DNA from: Daldinia sp. FL1419 | Lineage: Eukaryota > Ascomycota > Sordariomycetes > Xylariales > Hypoxylaceae | Direction of reading: 5' to 3' | Assembly (NCBI GenBank): GCA_025201765.1 | Contig: MU623374.1 | Location: forward strand, 124,001-188,000 | DNA length: 64,000 nucleotides | Part shown: positions 34,007 to 47,060 of the stretch, in pieces | How the letters are laid out: each line of letters begins with the position of its first letter | Position numbering within the stretch: position 1 is the stretch's first letter | Position numbers and translations under genes: made by a program | The notes under the pieces: model-generated | Seen by the model: the letters and a program-made list of their open reading frames with translations, nothing else | What the model was told of the DNA's origin: nothing | Databases searched by the model: none

Positions 34007-37000
34007 ATTGAAAAATGGTTTATTGTTTGAAATGCGCTAGCGTCGATGAAGAATGGGTGGTAGGCCTTAAAGCCGGGGAAATATAGCGGGGGAGCGTCCT
34101 GGTAGAAGCTGGGAGAGAGGTGCTTGGGCACGACGGAGGCGTCGTGATGATTATGGATCTCATGCGATGTTCGGATTGGCGGATAGAATATCGGACGACG
34201 GGCTTTTCCTCGAAGAATAAAAACCTAAAGGCGAAATAACCGCCTGCGGTGCAGAGAAGAAAAGAAAGTTAGTGAACAAAAAAATCAATTAAGAAGCCAG
34301 TATGCCTATTTTCCCAGGATCCTTTTTCTTTTCCCTTAAGAACGATGGAAGGTGTCTCTTTTCGTCGAGCCAGGTTCGGAGATGGCAGCCAACAGAAAAA
34401 GAAGACGGTAAAGGAAGAATAAAAAAACAACAAGAACAACTTTTTTATAGAAAAGCCTCGAGGCTTGTGAGAGGTGTTCACAAGCACTACGGAGGGGGTT
34501 TTATCGTGTTTATCTTTTTTTTCTAGGTGATGTAGTATCAAGGAGGGCTTTTTTGTTGGATGGAATAGAAGCCAAGCCAAAAGGGTTTAATATTTGGAAG
34601 TTCTGAGGTCAGGTTCAGGATTCAGGTAGGCCTGCTTTGGCCTTGGTGTAAGGTCGAAGGTAGTGGAGTTGTAGTGGAGAGACAGGTACAATTACAACGA
34701 TAATACAACGCTTTAGAACAGCTGGAATACCGAAAATACTTACTTACCTGGTACATATATCCCCGTGCTTTAGGTAGTTCAGGGTTTACGGGTATTGTAC
34801 GTAGGCTGGATACAGTACAATCGGTACAGTGGGACCAAGTAGACAAGGTAGCGTAGCAATTCAGAAAGTGCGGAGCGGAGACCATCCCAGTCAAAACCCA
34901 GTCCAACCCAAGTCCAGATCAGAGTCTGAAAGGCGCCTTCTATCCTTCCTTCCACATGGGCAGTCCTAGCATTCTACAGGTATGTATGATGGGTGACCTA
35001 ATATGTAATTGTCCAGGCTGCCAGGCGCTGTTGGCTAGAGGTGGTCACTGCACCTGCCCCCTGTTATTCTTTCAATCGGGGCCAATGGGCTGAGTTGCAT
35101 TTGGGTCTTAGCGGCTTGGTAAAAGGTACATATGTACATACATCCATACCTACCTTATGCTAGGTAGGGGTTAGGTACTACATATATGTACCTCTTGATA
35201 TGTATGTCGGTACAAATAGCCCGGGTACCTTATCAATGAGGTTTGTTTTTTTTTCTCGAAAACTCTTGTCGATCTTTTTTTATTTTTATCTATAGAACCA
35301 ATGTCTATCCTTCAAATAATAAGAAAAACATCAGTTCAAGACTTATGTAAGCAAATGGTTCATCAACCTTTTTACCCCTTTGTTTGCTTGTTTCTATTAT
35401 TATGGTAGTTAATCGCTTGACTAATTCCTTTTATTATTTGATGTGCTACAACTTTATATACAATGAGCAAAATATATAGATATGCCAATTAACTTACCTA
35501 TATAGCATCCCTTTCGCACCCCATCAACTAATTCGTCCAATATGCCGTACCTTGCCTTACCTAGAGAAATACCTCCTTTGCCTGCGTACATGGTGTTTTC
35601 TATTGCATACGTACATTCGTCGTATGTACTAAAGGAGCACGTAAGTATGTACATACAGTACTTTTCATACCTTCGCACGCTGGGCGAGAGTTGGTCTTCG
35701 AGACCCTATTCCGTAAACAAAACATCTCGCCCAACATAAAGCGGTACTTTACTTTAGTATATCCTCCACTCATAAGCACTCAATGGCCGGGGCGCCTCCG
35801 CATGCAGAATCACGTCCAAATCATCCGAGTACAACTGTAATGTACAGCACAGTCCAGTCTCCTCCCACCACTTTTTACCAACCAGTCTTTACACGTATTG
35901 ACGGCATGAATCATCGCCTGTATGATCCTTGTCCGTTTTTGACGATGGATTCTTCAAAACTCCGCTATGGCCTCGCAACTGGGCCTCGCAAATCACTTGA
36001 TTTTTCGCTAGCTCCTTCGCAGCTTCTCCGCAGCTCCTATAAGGAACTTCAGATTCTACATAGAGGGTGAGATCTCAGAATATGGTTACAGTATTCTCTA
36101 TTCTCCGTTATCCGTTATACATTATCCATTATCCGCTCGCACTAGCAACCAGTAGAGGGAATGTCTATTAGTAAGCTCGGTATAGTATGCCCAGACTCAC
36201 ATCTGCTGTTCCCCCTTAAGACCTCCGGTATCGCCAGCCCGCCGTCATACTTCGCCAGGTGATCCCCATGCGAATCACCATGAGAACCTCGGATTTTACG
36301 TACCGGCTTTTGTGGCACAAGGTGTCTAACTTGATATACGATGCTCCTAAGGCAAGTATATATATATTTTTTTTATTTTTTTTTAAAAAAAATAGTTATA
36401 TGCCTCCCCCGGGTGTCAGTGAGCTAGCGCAAGATGTTTGTTTAACTTCTACATTCGTCGAGTTTTCGTTATTGTAATTATAGCCAATGAGCAGTCTTAC
36501 AACGCATATCAAGCATTATGAAACCGTTGGGCGAATCTACAATTCGCCTTTGCCGATCTTCCTCTTACTGCCGATCCAATGCCGACCTTGGGAACATGCA
36601 GCCTGTGGCCTATAATGATCCCTCTCCAAGCGCAGCGCGACCACGACCTTACGGTTACGTCTTCAGCCGGTACATAAAGGTAGCATAGATAGCCGATAGG
36701 TCACTAAGGGCTCGTCTTACCGCGAGGACAAGACTACGACGATAACGCGTACTTAGATGGCTCCTTGAGGTAATACAACGGGACTTCTCTTACTTATCTA
36801 TGTCACAATCACCGATATGCTCTACTGCTCTCCCAATATCTTCTTTATTAATATTACATTATATGCTGTTAGCTCTGAGCTTAGATCTTGGGTATGTCCT
36901 GGTATATGCTAAGCCATGGGCGACATGAGTTGCAGGACCTTTCCCGCGGCTCACCCTCGATATGCAGAAGTCACAGCTAATAATAAATTATAGTACCAAT

Positions 37001-40000
37001 CTCGTGAGGGCTCCCAAATTATGGCTGTCGTACATATGCAGAACATATGGGCTTCAGTTGTGGTTATTGCTGGTTGGGCCCCTAGCTGAGCCAGAGGTAA
37101 CCAGAGGTAACAGTCATGTCAAAGGGATGATAGTCAATAGAGCCAGAGCAATGACATCGTGGTGGATATCGCGGTAAGTAATGCTATTGGCCAACACCTC
37201 CTGATTGCTCAGCGACATTGTAGAGGAGATATTGTATTATGGTTGGATTTGAGCCCCTACGAAATAGCAAGCCTTATTATAGCGTAAGTGCTTTGCTTCG
37301 GGCCTAAGATAAGACCGTTCGACGTCTAATCACTCGCGCCTAACAACTGTTAGGTGTAAATTTATGAGGCCAAAAACAGAGGTATCTTTCCAACATCCGA
37401 CGCCTAATTGGAAACCCTTGATATGTGCCCAGTAAAGCCACCACGAATTAAGTTATATTAAATAATTCAAAGCCCGCTAAAATGCTAGATTTGAGGGAAA
37501 TGCATTATGGCAATGGTCGAAAACGCACAGCCATCCATGGTCAGCTAGTAAGTATCTTCAATCGCATCAACTCAGTAAGAAAGGGGAGCCTCGTATCGTA
37601 GGAACTGGTACTAATATAGTAAGTACATAAAATAGCATTGATGCGAGAATTGTCGAATCTGTATTAGTGAATACTTATACGCAATAGGGAGTTGGAATTT
37701 TGAGGGCAACTTATCAAAGTCTACAATTTTATCTTTACCTAGAACTTACGTTTTCCTAATAACTAGGGAGTTAGTAAAGGTTAACTAGTTGAGATAATGT
37801 GCTTCTTTTCTCGTGGCCACCCCCCCTCCCCCCCGATAAAGAAATATGCCTAGGCTGTAGGGTTGCTAAACCTGCCAAATAAGAATAATTAGTTACCTAG
37901 TTACATAGTTAGTAACTACCTAAAGTTTCATGAATTTACTAAAGTACCTACCTACCTGTCGGGGTCGGAGTCTTTGGAGCGAAGACCTCGGACGTGGCAA
38001 ACGGGGAAAGTTAAGCCAAAGGCCGAAGGCTTATTATTAGTTCGGATATTCGATAATAGCCTCGCTATTCCTAAGTTACCCAGGTAAAGTAAATCATACG
38101 ACAGCCAAGAGTTTTTTTTTCTTTTTTTCTAACGCATTACAAGGGGTAACCCGCAATTTCTACTGTATTTGAACGTTGATGCAACTCTGGAATTAAGTAA
38201 CAATTCGGTTACAACCTTCGATTCTTTACAAATGTAGCGGGGATTTAATCGAATACATCGGCAAGACTCATAAGAACTCGGCATATATGCGTAAACATAT
38301 CCCTCAGCATAAGAGCAATTGCTATAATAAAACAATCAATTATATCTTGTCCTAATATAGTTATTTGATATTATCAACTTTCCGGTTACCGCTTGGACGG
38401 CGCAATTATATTAAATAGGTATCTAAGGGTCTATGTATATAGATATGGCAAGGCGGTTAATTATTCATCGACGAACTTGTAATATGTTAAATGGATAGCC
38501 AGCCTGCTATCAACGACTAGGCTCCTACTTACGCGTGTATGTCTTCGTTAGGGGATATCCAAGGATGCATGATGCGAAATTACGAAGACATGATGATGCC
38601 TTGCTTTTCTTCTACTCTTAACTCCGTGGTAAGCTTCCCCTGAGTCAACCAACGAAGACATGAATCATATGAAATCCGATAAAGCTGTGCCTTGTTCTTT
38701 TTATTTATTTATTTATTTATTTCCTGTGGAGGACTTATATACGGATCCGTATATCATGATAGAAATCAACCAACCCCTTCACTACGTCACAATCGGTATA
38801 ATTTTTACTTTTGACCCCCTCGTCAACCCTCGACTCCTTCTATCCTGGTTCTTAGATGCTGCGTGCCTAGTTGTAAATGAGGCTGCTTGTAGGTACTAAG
38901 GTACATTAATGAGCTATATTATAGTAGGTTCAAGGTAGGTCGTTAACATCTGTCATCCTTCGACAGGCGAACTAGACCGACATCGATATCCGGTTTGTTT
39001 TTCCCGGTTTGGACGTGATACCTATATTGTACTAACTGTGTGCGACAAATAAATTGCTTATAAATGCTTTACTATGTAGCGAAACAGGTACCGATGGAAT
39101 CTAATGGCCACCTCTGACCTAAGGTACTTTGCCTCTGAGGCTGTCTTAATAAATGCCACAATACCTATCAACATGTCTAGCTACCTAGGTAGGCAGCTGT
39201 TTAGAGGTTACCCCATAATTGCTAATATTATCAAAAATATCAACAATCTCACACAGTCGGGGATTGTTGTCGGTATAAAATCTCCGCTTAAGAGGCGATA
39301 ATACACTGAGTGAATTGCGTATTACCGTATTATGTACCTACCTAGGCTTGCAGCCTGCAGATGGGGTAAATGTACGTATGCTAGGTAGATACCTAAGATC
39401 GGATAGGTGCGGAGGTAGGTATGTACTAACATGGAGGTCAGTATGTCTTAACATGTACGTTCCATGTCCATGTTCGTGTTTGGATGGTGTTCGCTGGTGC
39501 AACTCGCTTAGGCTTGTACGTAGCAAATAAACCTTCGATTATCGCATCAACTTGGCGGTCTTGACCAAGCAGCCTCACTGATGATGTCCTCCGGTTTTTA
39601 CGGTCCCCGCTTCTCAGAAATCCGTCATTGATGTGGCACGAAGTTTGTTTCGCCTGCACAATAGACACGCCCCTCCCATAACTTACCTAGCGTTATTCCA
39701 TTACCTGTTAGCCCGTGGGCTAGTAGGTCGGTTTGGGTAGGTGCCTGGGTGTTTCCCAGGCGGCTTCTAGGCTCCGAACCCAATTACATTTATTTAAGCT
39801 GGCCTTCCCCACACCTAAAGGCGTGCCTTTATTTACACTATTTAACTTTCACACTAGCTTGCGAGTCCACTTATCTGCCTGCATTGAGAATTGCCGCTTC
39901 GATTAGCGCATTCGCGTCCCATTATTCTTACGACTTCAACTCGTCAACTCGCTTCCATTTAGACACCTACCTCTTTATCATTTATCCTCCTACAACACAG

Positions 40001-40935
40001 ACCATAACACCCTACTTTATTTCCCATCATCGCGTACTTTTAGCGCCAAGTGTTGTACTAATATCGTCTTCGTACTTTCAAAACCAGGTGGTGTGAAATA
40101 ATTACATCGCCTGGATTTACGTATATGTAAGTGGTATTCTTCCTTATATTGACAGATACCTTACGGGCACGGGCACGGGCACGAGCACGAAACAAAATCA
40201 ATCAGCGAGTCCTTCTGCACTTCCTGACTTCCGCCATCCGTGTGTGTGTATTGAGTAGATCGGCGGTGCCTGCCTTGGACCACACATTCCTTGAGAGGCG
40301 GACGAAGGCTCTTTACTTCCCTCATTAGATACATTAATTCCGTCATCCCTTCACAATCACTAAACAAGTCTTTGGCCTTTTACTACTACTCTTGTATCAT
40401 CCCATTTCCTTCATAGCTGTATTTATCGTTTTTATACCCGTGGATCCGTCGCCCGACCGTCCGTCGCTTGTACCTTGATACATCATACATCATTTTTATT
40501 CGTCAATATCTATTGTCTACATCTCTGTTTTGGCTCTCGATTGAGGCCACGATACGTACGGCTGTCAAAGCTGACCGCCTAAATCCAGGAGCCCCTGTAC
40601 TACGACCATTTCCTTGATAAGCGGCAACTGACCACCTGACATCTTATTAATCTGATCGTTTGGTATGTGATTCACTGTACTTTCTCCATTTTCTTACTCT
40701 CTCCTCTCACTGCATGCACCCTTCGTCCCGCTTCTCGCTCGCTACCTTATGTACGTGCCTCCGTTTGCAACATAACCCCCCCAAGCACCCTCCAAAGTCC
40801 TTGGCAAGGGCACATATCATCTTCCCAATTCATTGGCGGAGCCGCCACCTATTTTCCTCCCTTTCTCTACACTCAACTAATTCGTAAATCTTAACCCATA
40901 CTAACGATAATTCCTTCCCCACTAGTCCGACGAAT
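34007..40935. other. long gene-free stretch, 6.9 kb
   Basis: No supported coding region on either strand. The open frames of 60-115 codons here (for example 35783-36070, 39749-40096) have no domains and poor coding character. Contents: 5' flank of the Btz gene (34007-34900), CCTAGG/GGTACC palindrome clusters (35150, 37950, 39180, 39340), A/T runs (36365-36390, 38110-38128), a TTTA tandem (38700-38721), a GGGCAC hexamer tandem (40160-40185), and a long pyrimidine-rich leader region before NBR1 (39900-40935). Candidate for long UTRs or non-coding RNA; none recognised. Confidence 0.5.
38700..38721 (+). repeat. (TTTA)n microsatellite
   Basis: About five TTTA units in a row inside the gene-free stretch. 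Confidence 0.8.
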
Positions 40936-43775
40936 ATGGCTTCGTCATCGACAGCTCTTCCGGACACCTTAATTACTCTGAAGGTTAACTTTGACGGCGC
41001 GACTCGCCGTTTTAAATTGCCGCTCCGCGAATTAGGTCCCAATACATTGGAAGACAGGGTAAGATATAATTTATCTCGCCGTAAACTTTGCTTTTTGTAT
41101 CCAACTTTAAATCTTCTATGCTAATATCGTTTTCGCAGCTTCGTTCTTTCCTACAGATTCCTGTTGGTACGGCTACTGCATTTGAGCGGTACTCCGACTC
41201 GTTCCAATGTTTTGTTATTTTACATCCGACCAATGTTACTGCTTACAAACAGCTTTATCGAGCTGCTAAAGCCAAGCTAAAGCTAAAGCTGCGAGTGACT
41301 ACGCAAACCAAGGCCGAACCAGAGCTTGCGGCTGAGCCCGAACCCGAACCCGAGTCTGTTCCCGTGTCCGAGCCCGAAATACACAAGGTTCCTAAGCCGG
41401 TTACTATTGAGGATGAGCTTGAGACTGATACTCGAGATGTTCCCGAAGCAATTCCCCGTATTCCGTCACCAGCACTAGAGTCCCCAGTACCGGCTCCCTC
41501 CGAGGCTCCTGACGGAATTTTGGACACCGTGCCTGTTTCTGAAATTCACTCGAACCTGCCGGATTTCGTGAAGTTATGGCAAAACCATGGTAGACCTAGG
41601 ATTCACTTGAAACGGGATGCCGAGGGCAAAGAAGTGGTTGATTTGCTGAGTTCGACATCCTCGGCCCCTGCCGAGCCTTTGATATCGCTGGAACCAAGTG
41701 AGGAGAATGTACCTCGATGTCCTTTCTCCCGAGCTGCGTCGACGGCATCTCGTATTCCTAACCAATGCCACAAGAAAGAGACTACCATCTCGAAGTCCGC
41801 TGAGGCCTTATTCCCCGCATCGTGTCTTTCCGTCCCTGCTTCGGAGGATGAAGGAATGAAGGAAGACGGTAACTTGATTACACTTGGATGTCCTAAGCGC
41901 CAATTTACTGTTTGTTGCAACAGCTGCGATCGGGCTGTTCCCGATGCTCATTTCCATTGTTCTACATGCGACGATGGCGACTTTGACCTATGCCAAGATT
42001 GCGTTAATTTGGGCATTACTTGTCACAACGAAGGCCACTGGCTCATTAAGCGCCACATCAAAGATGGCCAGGTCAACTATAGCACTACCCATATTGCACC
42101 CAAAATCCCCCGATCTCAATCGAGCAAGGCTGCCACGAGTCTTCCCATCAGACCCGCTGAGCACATCAACTGGGTACCCCCAGTGGGAGTTTGGGATGCT
42201 AGTTACAATGACCGCACTTGCAACTGCTGCGTCCAGGATTTCCCGGGAGAGGACTTCCTTCATTGTACTACGTGCGATGATTACGATCTATGCAAGAGCT
42301 GTTTTGCGAAGGATAAGCACGGCCATCACCCGGCGCACGGATTTACTCCTGCTGTGAAGGGTACAATCTTTGACAACGAAATTTCTTCGCTCCTGTCTCC
42401 AGGCCGGAATGCCGCCCACAATGCTATCTGCGATGGGTGCGACAAGTATGTCCGAGGAGTCCGACACAAGTGCCTGGACTGCCCTGATTGGGACTACTGC
42501 TCAGAATGTGTCCAGAACGCCGAGTTCATCCACCCCAGTCACCGTTTTGTGACGATTTACGAGCCTCTAACTGACCAGCCATTCCGTTCCTCCCAACGTG
42601 GTACACACTATGGTATCTGTTGTGATGGACCGCTATGCTCGGCGTCTCGTAACCGCTCGAGGTACATCGTCGGCGTACGGTACAAGTGTGCAGTCTGTCA
42701 CGATACCGATTTCTGTGCCAATTGCGAGGCTAGCCCCTCCAACACTCACAACAAGACACACCCGTTGATTAAGTTTAAGACTCCGGTACGTCACATCAGT
42801 GTCACCACTACCGGTGAACACGAGGATGGTCAGCGCCTTCCCACAATGGGAGACCGTACTCGTCCTATCTCGATCAATAGCGCGAGCACGGCTTCGGCGC
42901 ATGAGAGCATCGCTGCTACACCTATGCAGACTGTTGTGGATGTAGAGCCCACTGAGCAGGAACTACCTAAGACAGAGGAGATTAAGGAAGTTGAAATTAA
43001 GACCGAAGCAGTCGAATCAGAGGTAGCCGCTCCAGCCGAGAAGCGAATTTCAGATGATCTCGTTGCTGTCTTCCTACGAGACACAATTGCTGATGGAACT
43101 ATCCTGCCACCGAACCATACCTTCGAACAGGTTTGGGTCGTTCGAAATGAAGGTGCTGTTCCTTGGCCCGCAGGCTGCTCCGTCAAATTTGTTGGTGGTG
43201 ACTACATGGGTGCTGTTGACCCCGCTCATCCTGCTGGCATTCACGAATTGGTGTCAGCCTCGGAGTCAACTATCTGCTATAATGCCCTTAACCCTGGCCA
43301 AGAATTCCCATTCACTGTTTTGATGCGTACTCCCGACCGAGAAGGCAAGGTGATCTCATATTGGCGACTGACGACTCCCGACGGTGTAAAATTTGGACAC
43401 AAGCTGTGGTGTGATGTGACTGTTCAGACACCTCCCTCGAAGGTTGCTCCGGTAGAGCCCCAACCGGGACACAAGGCTATCGCAGCAAGCCCTATATCTA
43501 GCCCTAAGTTAGCCGAGAGCCAGATGATCATCCCCAAGCTAGAGCACGAGTCGCCGGCTTCCAGTATGCATGAGCAAGCCCGATCGGAGAGCGAAATAGA
43601 AGCAGAGACTGCCACTCTTGCACAGTCGGTGCAAGATTCACAGGAAGATGACTTTGAAGACTGCGGTGAGGATGATGAATGGGCCGCTGAATCCGATGAT
43701 GGTTTTATGACAGATGAGGAATACGATATCCTTGACGCATCGGATGAAGAGTATTTGTCAGGACAGCATAAGTAA
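40936..43775 (+). CDS. NBR1: NBR1-type selective autophagy receptor (PB1-4xZZ-FW-LIR)
   Basis: Two exons, 40936-41058 and 41139-43775 (80-nt intron), giving 919 aa. Domains in order: PB1-like N-terminus (ITLKVNFDGATRRFKL, residues 1-85), a Pro/Glu-rich linker, four ZZ-type zinc fingers at about 291-345, 402-447, 471-515 and 533-590 (CNSC..CSTC, CNCC..CTTC, CDGC..CLDC, CCDG..CAVC with trailing His pairs), the FW/NBR1 domain at about 684-790 (FLRDTIADGT, WVVRNEGAVPWPAG, GHKLWCDVTV), and an acidic C-terminus containing a LIR candidate EEYDIL (Tyr903-Leu906). Known: links cargo to Atg8 on phagophores or, in fission yeast, to the ESCRT vacuolar pathway. Start choice: the first ATG gives the PB1 strand directly. 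Confidence 0.94.
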
Positions 43776-44720
43776 GTGTCTAGCAAGTAAAAGCAAAAAC
43801 GAAAGTGAAATCAGCCTGCTGGACAGTATTCTGGTACCCGTGTACGCGGCGTATCGGGAGAGGGAATTAAGGGAGAATAGGGATAGGGTCGGAGTGTGAT
43901 ATTCGGTTCCTGATTTTTTTTTTTTTTTTTTCATCACCGGTGTTAATCGTCTCGGAAGTTTTCGACTCAGCAATAGCTCTTCTCTTCCTGGCCATGGGTC
44001 GCTATGGCCTTTACACATCTCAACTACAGTCCACTCGTTAGGTAATAGGGAACAGATTGGCACGCGCGGGAGCTGTTATGGGATGGGATAGTTTCTAGTA
44101 GCTGAATTTACTCGCTGTGTTTTCTTTTTTGCTACGTACCTGATTTGTTAGGTTTTGGGTGAAGTTTGCCCTGTACCTTGATGGTTGTGTCTACTGTCTA
44201 CGTGTGTCTACGTGTGTCTACGTGTCTATTGCGTATGTCGGGTATGTATAATTTGCATTCCTTGTCTTGCTATCTTGATGTTTCCTCGGATGCTTTATCA
44301 TGGCTAATAGGTTGTGTTTGCATGTGCTATACCTACCTACACGTAGGACCTAGGTAGTGGTGGATACCTGTAATGTAGTTTTAGGTACGTCAAGTATGCA
44401 ATATCTGATTACGACGTCGTTCGGTGGACTGACCCCACTCTTGAACGATTGTTGAACCACTTGCTTTGATGGCAGGTAGACCTCGATAGAGAAGAGCAGC
44501 TGCATTTCTCCAAATTCAGCCGCGAAGAACTGGAAGGGTGGGTCCTCCCCCACATTCAAGCCGGGGACCCATTTATTTTCGGACCACTAACAGGGGTTAG
44601 TTCCAGGCGACTGCTCCCTAAAATGTTAATCCCTTTTGGTGCAAGTTGTCCTCTAAATTCCCGTAATAGCTGCAGTTTCCTAGGTTAATTGACATACGCA
44701 CATCTTGAGCAACCTGTCAA

Positions 44721-44760
<40 letters not shown>

Positions 44761-44961
44761 TCCCACCTTTTACCTTTTGTAATATCCGAATCGCTGCAAC
44801 CCGCGCGCCTAGATTATATATACGTATACGTATCGGAATACTCGAATTGAAGCAGATGCCGTGCTAGCGCCGTCCAGGGCTAGACAGTCTCGAGGAGCCT
44901 GCAGCAAAGAAAGTTGCGCTGGAGAAAGATCGAATCGCGTTGTTCGAGGATAGTATTCACG
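43776..44961. other. intergenic, NBR1 3' UTR and ERV41 promoter
   Basis: 1.2 kb without a gene. It holds a T-run at 43915-43931, a TGTCTACGTG tandem (about 44196-44225), and a 30-nt T homopolymer at 44724-44753. Confidence 0.6.
44724..44753 (+). repeat. 30-nt poly-T tract
   Basis: Uninterrupted T homopolymer about 210 nt upstream of the ERV41 start. Its length may be unreliable in the assembly. Poly(dA:dT) tracts exclude nucleosomes in fungal promoters (known in yeast), so a promoter role is possible. Confidence 0.8.
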
Positions 44962-46290
44962 ATGAACGGGTATAGCGAGAAGAGTCACCATTACGATGAC
45001 GAGCCTGAGCCGGGGAGCTTCGTGAAAGCTTTTGACGCTTTTCGTAAGCGCCCCTGTTTCTTTTCTTTGCTTTTTTTTTTTTTTTTTTTTCTTCAATTCT
45101 TCTATACGTCTATCCCTCCCTATTATTCGTGGATTGTTCCGAGACGTACGGCTAATTGGCGACTCGTATAGCGAAAGCGAAGCCACAATATGTCACGCGC
45201 ACGTCGGGCGGTGGGAAATGGACGGTGGTCATGTATGTCATATCGTGCGTGCTCCTGTGGTCGGAAGCGGCGCGGTGGTGGCGGGGAGAAGAAACGCATA
45301 CGTTCGCAGTCGAAAAGGGGATTGGACATAGCATGCAGATTAACCTGGATATCGTCCTCAAGATGAAGTGCAAGGATCTACACGTCAACGTGCAAGACGC
45401 CTCGGGAGATCTAATCCGAGCAGCTACACGGTTGCAGGAAGACGCGACGAACTGGGGACAATGGGTCGATGCGAAGGGCGTGCATAGGCTGGGAAGAGAT
45501 AGTCAGGGACGCGCTGTCACGGGCGCGGGATGGCATGAGGAGGGATTCGGCGAGGAGCATGTTCACGATATCGTGGCCATGGGTCGCAAGAGGGCTAGGT
45601 GGGCGAAGACACCGAGACTTTGGGGCGCCGAGGCGGATAGTTGTCGAATTTATGGAAGCTTGGATTTGAATAAGGTCCAGGGTGATTTCCATATTACGGC
45701 GAGAGGACATGGTTATTCTGACCTAGGAATGCCTGCGCACTTAGACCATAGCGGTACGTCTGCTTCTTGGAACCCCTTTTTATCCGGCAGATACTAACCC
45801 GGCCTTTCGCGCAGCATTCAACTTCTCGCACGTCATCTCAGAGCTCTCCTTCGGCCCCTACTACCCCTCCCTCGTCAACCCCCTTGACCGCACCATCAAC
45901 ATCGCCGAATCGCACTTTTACAAATTCCAATACTTCATGTCCATCGTGCCCACCATCTACAGCGTCCGGCGCGGCTCCGGTTCAGCGCCCGCCGAGCGCA
46001 CAATCTTCACCAACCAATACGCCGTGACGGAGCAGAGCAAAGAAATCAACGAGCGCCTGGTTCCCGGTCTCTTCTTCAAATACGACATCGAGCCCATCAT
46101 GCTACACATCGAGGAGCGACGGGATGGGTACATTTCCTTCGCTATTAAGATCGTGAATATCCTATCCGGTGTCCTGGTCGCTTGTAACTGGGGCTTTACG
46201 CTCAGCGAGTGGTTACGGGAAGTCATTGGTCGGAGGAAGAGACAGATCAGCGAGGGTGTGATTGGTGCGAAGGGCGGGTACGACGAGTAA
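44962..46290 (+). CDS. ERV41: ER-Golgi cargo receptor subunit ERV41 (ERGIC-2 type)
   Basis: Three exons: 44962-45043, 45172-45753, 45815-46290; 379 aa. The first intron (128 nt) carries a T-run; the splice gives FDAFPKAKPQYVTRTSGGGKW. N-terminal membrane helix at about 40-60 (WTVVMYVISCVLLW), a lumenal domain with MKCKDLHVNVQDASGD, CRIYGSLDLNKVQGDFHIT and FNFSHVISELSFGPYYPSLVNPLD, and a C-terminal membrane helix (VNILSGVLVACNWGFTL). Known: with Erv46 it cycles between ER and Golgi in COPII/COPI vesicles and retrieves resident ER enzymes. The short cytosolic tail is Lys/Arg-rich after the last helix (GRRKRQ). The usual length is about 350-380 aa. Confidence 0.94.
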
Positions 46291-47060
46291 AGCTTCGACG
46301 TCAACCTTGTAGTATGTAGTACTAACCGGGGAGGCGGAGGCGCGAAAGGGGGGTCACGGGTCGGAAGACAAGATGATTTGGTTTTTGGCATCTTCTTGTT
46401 TGGCTAGGCATGTTTCTGTTCTAGAGTTTGTTACGGAGTTCGGGGTGGCTACGGCGACGTCGGTATACTATATATATAGTATCAACATGAAGGATTTGAA
46501 GTCAATGGTTTGGGGTGTGCTTGTTTAGCCGTTGATCGTTTCGAATTCCTCTCTGCTTTATGCTGGTATGAGGAAAGGGGCGAAGCCAACATAGACATTT
46601 GCGTTCTTCTGGAAGCGGATATCGGGATTTTATATCTAGACCAGCAAGGTTCTCACAAATGGGCAAAGATTAATTGATCTATAAGCATACAGCACATTGT
46701 AAAATCATATCAAGTACCTAGATATTGCTTCGTCCGGTCAACTTTTATAAATATATCCCTACATTAAAACTAGGTAGATTTTAAATTACCTTTTAGAAGG
46801 ACCACCCGAACGCCATGCTTAGCATTTACTCATTCTGATTCTTCTTTCCCCAAAACAGGCCCCTAACCCAGAGAGCGTGTGCGTGTACGTGTATGAAAAT
46901 ATTAACCTAAGACTTCCCAACAACACTCCAGAATTCAGTATTGATTCTTTATAACGTATATACGTAACATAACCTATCTATACCTCCTGGAGGGGGTTTA
47001 GAAAGCCCAAAACAAGAATTTCGATACTCCGGGTTCCAAGTCCGACTCGACTCAATCGAC
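46291..47060. other. convergent intergenic, 3' UTRs
   Basis: 770 nt, AT-rich, no supported gene. A TATATATA stretch lies near 46468. Confidence 0.6.

Noticed and set aside
35783..36070. 95-codon ORF in the gene-free stretch
   Set aside because: No domain, no supporting splice signals, and composition like the surrounding spacer.
39749..40096. 115-codon ORF upstream of NBR1
   Set aside because: It lies in pyrimidine-rich leader-like sequence and shows no protein-like pattern; most likely 5' UTR or promoter.
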